A DNA stretch of 64,000 nucleotides from Panonychus citri. Taxonomy: Eukaryota; Arthropoda; Arachnida; Trombidiformes; Tetranychidae. The notes beneath the pieces were generated by a model. It was not told where the DNA came from. It saw only the letters and a program-made list of their open reading frames with translations, and did not search any database. Below are positions 58,701 through 64,000 of this stretch, in pieces. The stretch is taken from contig NW_026515539.1 in the NCBI RefSeq assembly GCF_014898815.1, positions 124,001 to 188,000 on the forward strand. Reading direction: 5' to 3'. How positions within the stretch are numbered: position 1 is the stretch's first letter; every line of letters begins with the position of its first letter. The position numbers and the translations under genes were made by a program.

Positions 58701-61700
58701 TTATAGTGTCATTAAGAGGATGATAATGATGATGAAGATGAAGATTGAGATGGAGATGATAAAGTGAGCTGTTAATATAATCTGTAGATTGTCAGGTGAG
58801 TGAGCAAAATGTAATCTTCATCCCAATAAATCAGTGATCACTCATACAGAAGATTAATCTGATTAATCTGAAGCCAATTATTTGATATATAAGTAAATCA
58901 GTTAATCGTTACAATAGGTTAACTTAATGTTGATCATAATTGGTTAATTAAAGTAACATTTTTTATTTATCTCGTAAATAAAGGTAAAGAAAAACAAATT
59001 TACCGTTAGGATTAACAATTAATACACATTATCCTTAATGATGAATTGTTAATAAGCTTTGAATTAATCAACATTATGATGATTGTTATTATCATACTTT
59101 GTTGTTGTTATTGAAAGGGTAATAATAATAATAATAATAATAATCAGGGTAATAATAATAAAAATAATACTAACAATTGAATTGAATTGAATTGAAATAC
59201 TCGGAAGCTGAAACTTAATGATGTAAGAGATTCAATTTAATGAGCATTGTCACGTTTATTTGACAGATCAGTTCAATGATGATGATAATATAAAAGCGAC
59301 TTAATTGTCTCGTAAATACTAAACACTCAGAAATCATCATCATCATCATCTTTATCATCGTCATCGTTGTTGTTATCGTTATTATTATCATCGTTTCTGT
59401 CATCATTATCATAGTTTGTTTCCTCTTCCTCTTCCTCAGACTTCATGTACACCCATAGATTTATATTGTTATATTAAAGAGATTCATCATCATTTCATCA
59501 TCTTCATCATCTTCCAATTACTCCCTTTTTTTATCATCATTATCATCCTTTTCCATCTTCTTGTTTTCCAAACTCAAATACAGTGTCAAATACAGAGCAT
59601 AAGGTTGATTAGATGATTGGATTGGAGGAGAAAGAGGAAAAGTTAAGATGAAGGAGTAATGGGAGTGGCTGATGATGATGATGATGATCATCAATGAATT
59701 GAAGGCAATCAAAATGTGCAAGTTTATTTTTTTCTCATATTATTACATCGGATGATGATCAATGAATAATTATCAAGCTAACAATCAAATTAATAACAAT
59801 TCAAATGAAAGATATGCTCAGTTGGCCCATCACAGAGATGCTCTGAGTATCTGCTTGTGATGGAGGTGGAAAACAAACCATTAACATTTCCAGTTGAAAG
59901 AATTGAAAAGTTTTGTCCTGGTCATTTTAATCTTGTCCAAATGAAGATGACAAAATGATGACAAATGAAAAAAGAGAGGGAGAGAGTGAGAGAGAATCAC
60001 TCGATAAGAAACTTTTTCGTTCTCTATGATCAGAAAGAAACTCAATTTCATGATAATAAAAAACAGAATAACCAGTGTGTAAGGTGCGAATGAACCTACA
60101 GGGTAAATCTAAGAAATTCTCTGAGAAATTGAAAAGAAAAAGAGATGAAAATATGATGATGGAGATAAGAAGGAAAAGGAGGAGTGGAAGGTGGGAAGGG
60201 ATAGAAAAAAAGAGTTCCAAAAGAACAGATTTTTATTTGGAATATAAAAAACCATCAAAAGCATCTGGACAATGATGATGGACATTGAGTGACCATGAGC
60301 ATTGATACATTTATATACAACAAATAATAATATCAATAATAATAATAGTAACAATAATAATCATGATATAATAATATCAATAATAACCTCCCAGTATTTT
60401 CATGGAGAGAGAGAGAGAGAGAGAGGAGAGAGAGGGTGGATTGATAGATGATAAAAAAAGACTGAGACCAGAATAAGATGATAAATGAATTGTTATTAGT
60501 TTGATATTGGAATTAGAAGCTAATTCAGTGAAATTCAATGAAATATCATGAATAAAAATGGAAAATTTTAGAAAATGAATCTCTTTCTTTCTTAAAAGTC
60601 AACCTTACCTGTAATAGACCATAGATCTTATCTTGACCTTTTACCTGGTTGAGATTAAATTATCTGACCAAAACTTTAGTTTATCAACAATTAACATAAT
60701 CCGGAAAGACTAAGATTAAATTGAGTTTTAATCTATTGTCATTAGTTAATCTCGGTTAACCTAATACACTTGAAGTTTATGCAAATTAAGCCAAACCCAC
60801 AAAAATTATCATTATAATTGAAATACAAGATAAACAAACAAAATCAAGATGAACAAGATTAACCCAAACAATTTAAATTATTAACTATGTATTTATTAAT
60901 AGTTAATCCAAACACACTCACCGATTTTAATAATAACCATAATTATTGATAATAATCAATAATATCATTCAGTTAATATGAAACAATGTTCAATGTTTAT
61001 TGATAACACAACAAAACTACAAACTTTTTGATTGTCAGCACGTTTTTGATTGCCAACTAATTACCATATAATTAACTAAACACGTTAAGAGTGGAAAGGC
61101 TGATAACATATTAGAATAATAATAAAAAAATAGAAGAAAAAAAAAGTTCTAAGCTAAAGTGAGTTCGATAATGGACAAAAAGAGGAAGGAGAAAAAAGTT
61201 TCTTCTCATATTAGTAACTAATCCGTTCAATTGAACGGAAAATTGTTACTTATTCTAAGGCTTATCCTCCTCCTCATCATCACAATCATCATCCTCTTTC
61301 TTTTGTCATCCTTACCCTAATATGAGGATCGAGAGGTCACTCATTTCCACCTCCTTAGGCCATTGAAATCTCCCGTCAACACGTCAAATACAATATAAAG
61401 AAACGCGATTGGCACGTTGAAAGAAAAACAAACTTGACACTTTCTCTTGTCAATTTGAGGATAAATTTCACCAAACTTATTGTCAATTTGAACATATTAG
61501 CACAGGAAATATATATTTAAGCACCTTAGCACCTTCATCTTAAGGTCACACAATCAATTTAACTAAATTGTGATCATTGTGCCCAGTTGATTGTTATTGA
61601 AACTTTGTTACCCTCTTTTCATTATCATATCAATTCAATTATCACTCTTTAAATTGTTATTAATATTATTATCATTATCATCATCTATATATATATATTT

Positions 61701-64000
61701 ATTTATACAAACTTATCTTAATCATGTTTATTTAAACACAACAATCAAATAATCATAATAATAATAAGATAACCTTAATTGTGGTCATTTGAGATTTAAA
61801 TTAACTTTCAATCCATCCAATTGTTGTTGGTGGTTAAGTGTGACATGATTAACCAATTTAATCAACACACGAGTTAACAATCAATCAGCTTAATAATATT
61901 ATATTAATAGATTAATAATAAATTGATTCAATATTAATTATCATTATAATTATTCAGCTTAATTGTTACATCAACACAAAAAAAAACTGTTACCTGAAGC
62001 GTTAAAGTGACAACAATTAAGTTTAGTCTAATTAGTGAAGCTTAATTTGTGGGTTCCCTCCTAATTACAATAATGATAATTTAATAATAAAATAACAACA
62101 ACAATTTACAATCTGTTAACTAAATTAACTTTTAAACAGTTAACTAACCGTTGAAGGGAAACTTTTTTTTTTACTTCATACTAAATTGTATTATATTGTT
62201 GGTTGATTATATTTGATTAAAAAGTGTAATTTAATAAATTATCATCATCATGATTTAACCATAATAATAATAATGTTAATCATGATTAACCTTTTACAGG
62301 ATAAAATCATTGGGTGATTAACAAATTGTTCAAATTTAACTGCAACAATTTAAAGCTAAATATTGAATAGAAACAAGAAAAAAAAATTATTAATATCACA
62401 TTGAAATGAATGTAATAGTTTTTTTTTTGGTTAATTAAATCATGTTTAACTAATTAGTTATGCTTCTGATAGCTTTTGATGATTAGTTAATTGTTGCTGT
62501 GTTTTGTGTTAATCACAATTAACTTGATATCAACAATATTATGTCAAGATTGTTAATCTAATGCAATTTTTTACCTCCCGATAAATTGTTTGGTTAATTG
62601 TTGTTATTATATATTTTACCTTCATTTACCTGAATAACTTTTGATGGTAAATCATGTTAATTGTTGTGTTAATTAGTTACGATTATTAAAGGTTAGTTAA
62701 ATATTAGTTAATTCATTCCACCTTTCAACACACAATTAACTAATTGTTTCAAAGTTAAATTAAAACCTCTTGATGATGATGAAAATGATTGGATGAAAAA
62801 AGCAAGGTGAATGTATAAAATTTTTGCCTTAATCTTTTTTCAATCTTGTTGCTTGATTAGCAACTTAATTAGTTTAAATTTTTACATTTACTGGAATTAA
62901 ATTTAATTTTGTTTTCTCAAAGAGGATGATTATGATCAAGATGAGGATGAGGATGCTAAGGATCATCTTCCCTTCATCATCATCTTCACGAGGTGAACAT
63001 TTTTTACTCATTAATTATCTTTGCCTCTGACAAGGTAATTGCTATTGAATGTGTATCATGATCATACAATGATGATGATGATGATGATGTTTTCATCATC
63101 TTATATTATCATCATGATGATGATTATCAAGTTATCATTAAATTATAGGCTGGTTAACCACACTCACAATATATTATGATTAAATTGTATCTTTCAACAC
63201 CAATGTTTTCATAGCAATTTCATTTTGATCATGATTAACTTTTGTTATCTTCATAATTAACTTTAATTGTTGTGTAACTTGAAACCTTTAATTATTTTTA
63301 ATGATTTATATGTATGAAATTTTCAAGCCTGATTGTTAATTCTGGTTAATTGTTATACATTGTAACTGTATGTTAATTTTGTATTGTTATAATGAATTAA
63401 TTGTTTAAACTGCTATTAAATAAAATGATGAAACTTTTGTTTTCAAGTTGATTAAAACTGTCACCAATTAACAAGCTCACTAATAATAAGATGATTAACT
63501 AAAAGTAATTAACTCAATTTTTACCTGTTTATTTGTGTTAATTAGGATGTTTAATTGTCTAAACAATTTGTTAATTATTATTACATAATAAACTCATAAC
63601 TCTTTCTATCAACTTAAATCAATTAATATCATCTTAATTGTTTCAGTTTGTTTTTTTTTCTTCCAGTCATTATCAAAGTAATTAAATGTTACTAAATTTT
63701 TTTCAGCTTAATTTTTCATTGATTGTTAATCTTTAATCACAATAATTTATGTATAAGCTATTTGTACCAATTAAATTAACTAGAGATGAGGATTAAATTG
63801 TTAATAGATGATTAAGATGATAAATAATCTGGATCGATATTGAAGATGAGGTAATAACAATTAATCGTTTGATTATCTATCAATAACGATGATAAAGTTT
63901 GGATGAATGTTGATTAAGTGATTATATTAATAGTTACATTCCTTTTTGTTTGATCAAAATCATGATGGTAATTAAGATAATAATAATAATAATTAAGAGG
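55764..64000. other. 8.2-kb gene-poor region upstream of Dbx
   Basis: No supported gene. Reading frames present are short and come from GAT/ATC, GA and poly-Asp/Glu-type repeats. Notable items are a TAA microsatellite (about 59120-59143), a GA run (about 60403-60425) and a 16-bp perfect palindrome at 61223-61238 nested in a longer inverted repeat. It probably holds Dbx regulatory DNA, by position only. Confidence 0.5.
61213..61250. repeat. Nested palindrome
   Basis: CCGTTCAATTGAACGG is a perfect 16-bp palindrome (61223-61238), flanked by AGTAAC (61213-61218) and its complement GTTACT (61245-61250). Confidence 0.7.

Noticed and set aside
59927..60354. Hydrophobic overlapping frames around 60 kb
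   Set aside because: They come from purine/pyrimidine-rich tracts; no splice structure, family motif or signal peptide context supports them.

Overview
The window looks like a nuclear contig from a compact, AT-rich arthropod genome, most likely a spider mite (Tetranychus-like). This is an inference from very AT-rich non-coding DNA, many introns of 75-100 bp, animal genes (a Dbx homeobox gene, a Sam68-like STAR protein, LAPTM, TMEM135, an SLC17 transporter, an ionotropic receptor) and lineage-specific duplicated genes. No rRNA, tRNA, CRISPR or bacterial operon structure was seen.

Bases 1-8924 are mobile or viral debris. A broken B-family DNA polymerase of viral type (1-2085) is followed by a short repeat patch and a 5'-truncated Ty3/gypsy-type LTR element (2861-8924). 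The element keeps part of RNase H, the integrase, two degenerate env-like genes in tandem, a 41-bp tandem array of 12 units with no length variation, and a 3' LTR preceded by a polypurine tract. Between env and the LTR, on the opposite strand, lies an apparently intact two-exon gene for an acidic, zinc-finger-like protein (7455-8193). This is the most unusual item in the window.

Bases 9000-20200 hold a local cluster of four paralogues on the minus strand (unrecognised family with one CxxC...H finger-like motif), arranged A-B-A'-B' by a tandem duplication of roughly 5 kb. The A copies are broken by small indels; the B copies are intact. The second unit has been interrupted by a 1358-bp inverted copy of the 3' half of the SLC17 transporter gene found at 23420-27969, and by a 63-bp palindromic MITE-like insertion whose empty site is preserved in the paralogous unit. 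A secreted two-domain protein gene with a frame break (20669-21402) and a TMEM135-like gene (minus, 21591-22916) follow.

Bases 23420-43000 are more ordinary gene space: the complete SLC17 transporter (plus, seven exons, two candidate first exons), a Sam68/KHDRBS-like RNA-binding protein (minus), a small secreted protein (minus), an intronless divergent ionotropic receptor (plus) and a LAPTM-family lysosomal membrane protein with PPxY motifs (minus). Bases 43000-64000 are gene-poor. The only gene there is Dbx (minus, 49530-55763), whose homeodomain is split by a 4.2-kb intron and whose N-terminal part has two FSISRLL motifs. The surrounding DNA is CAATTA/TAATTG-rich with many GA/CT and ATC/GAT simple repeats.
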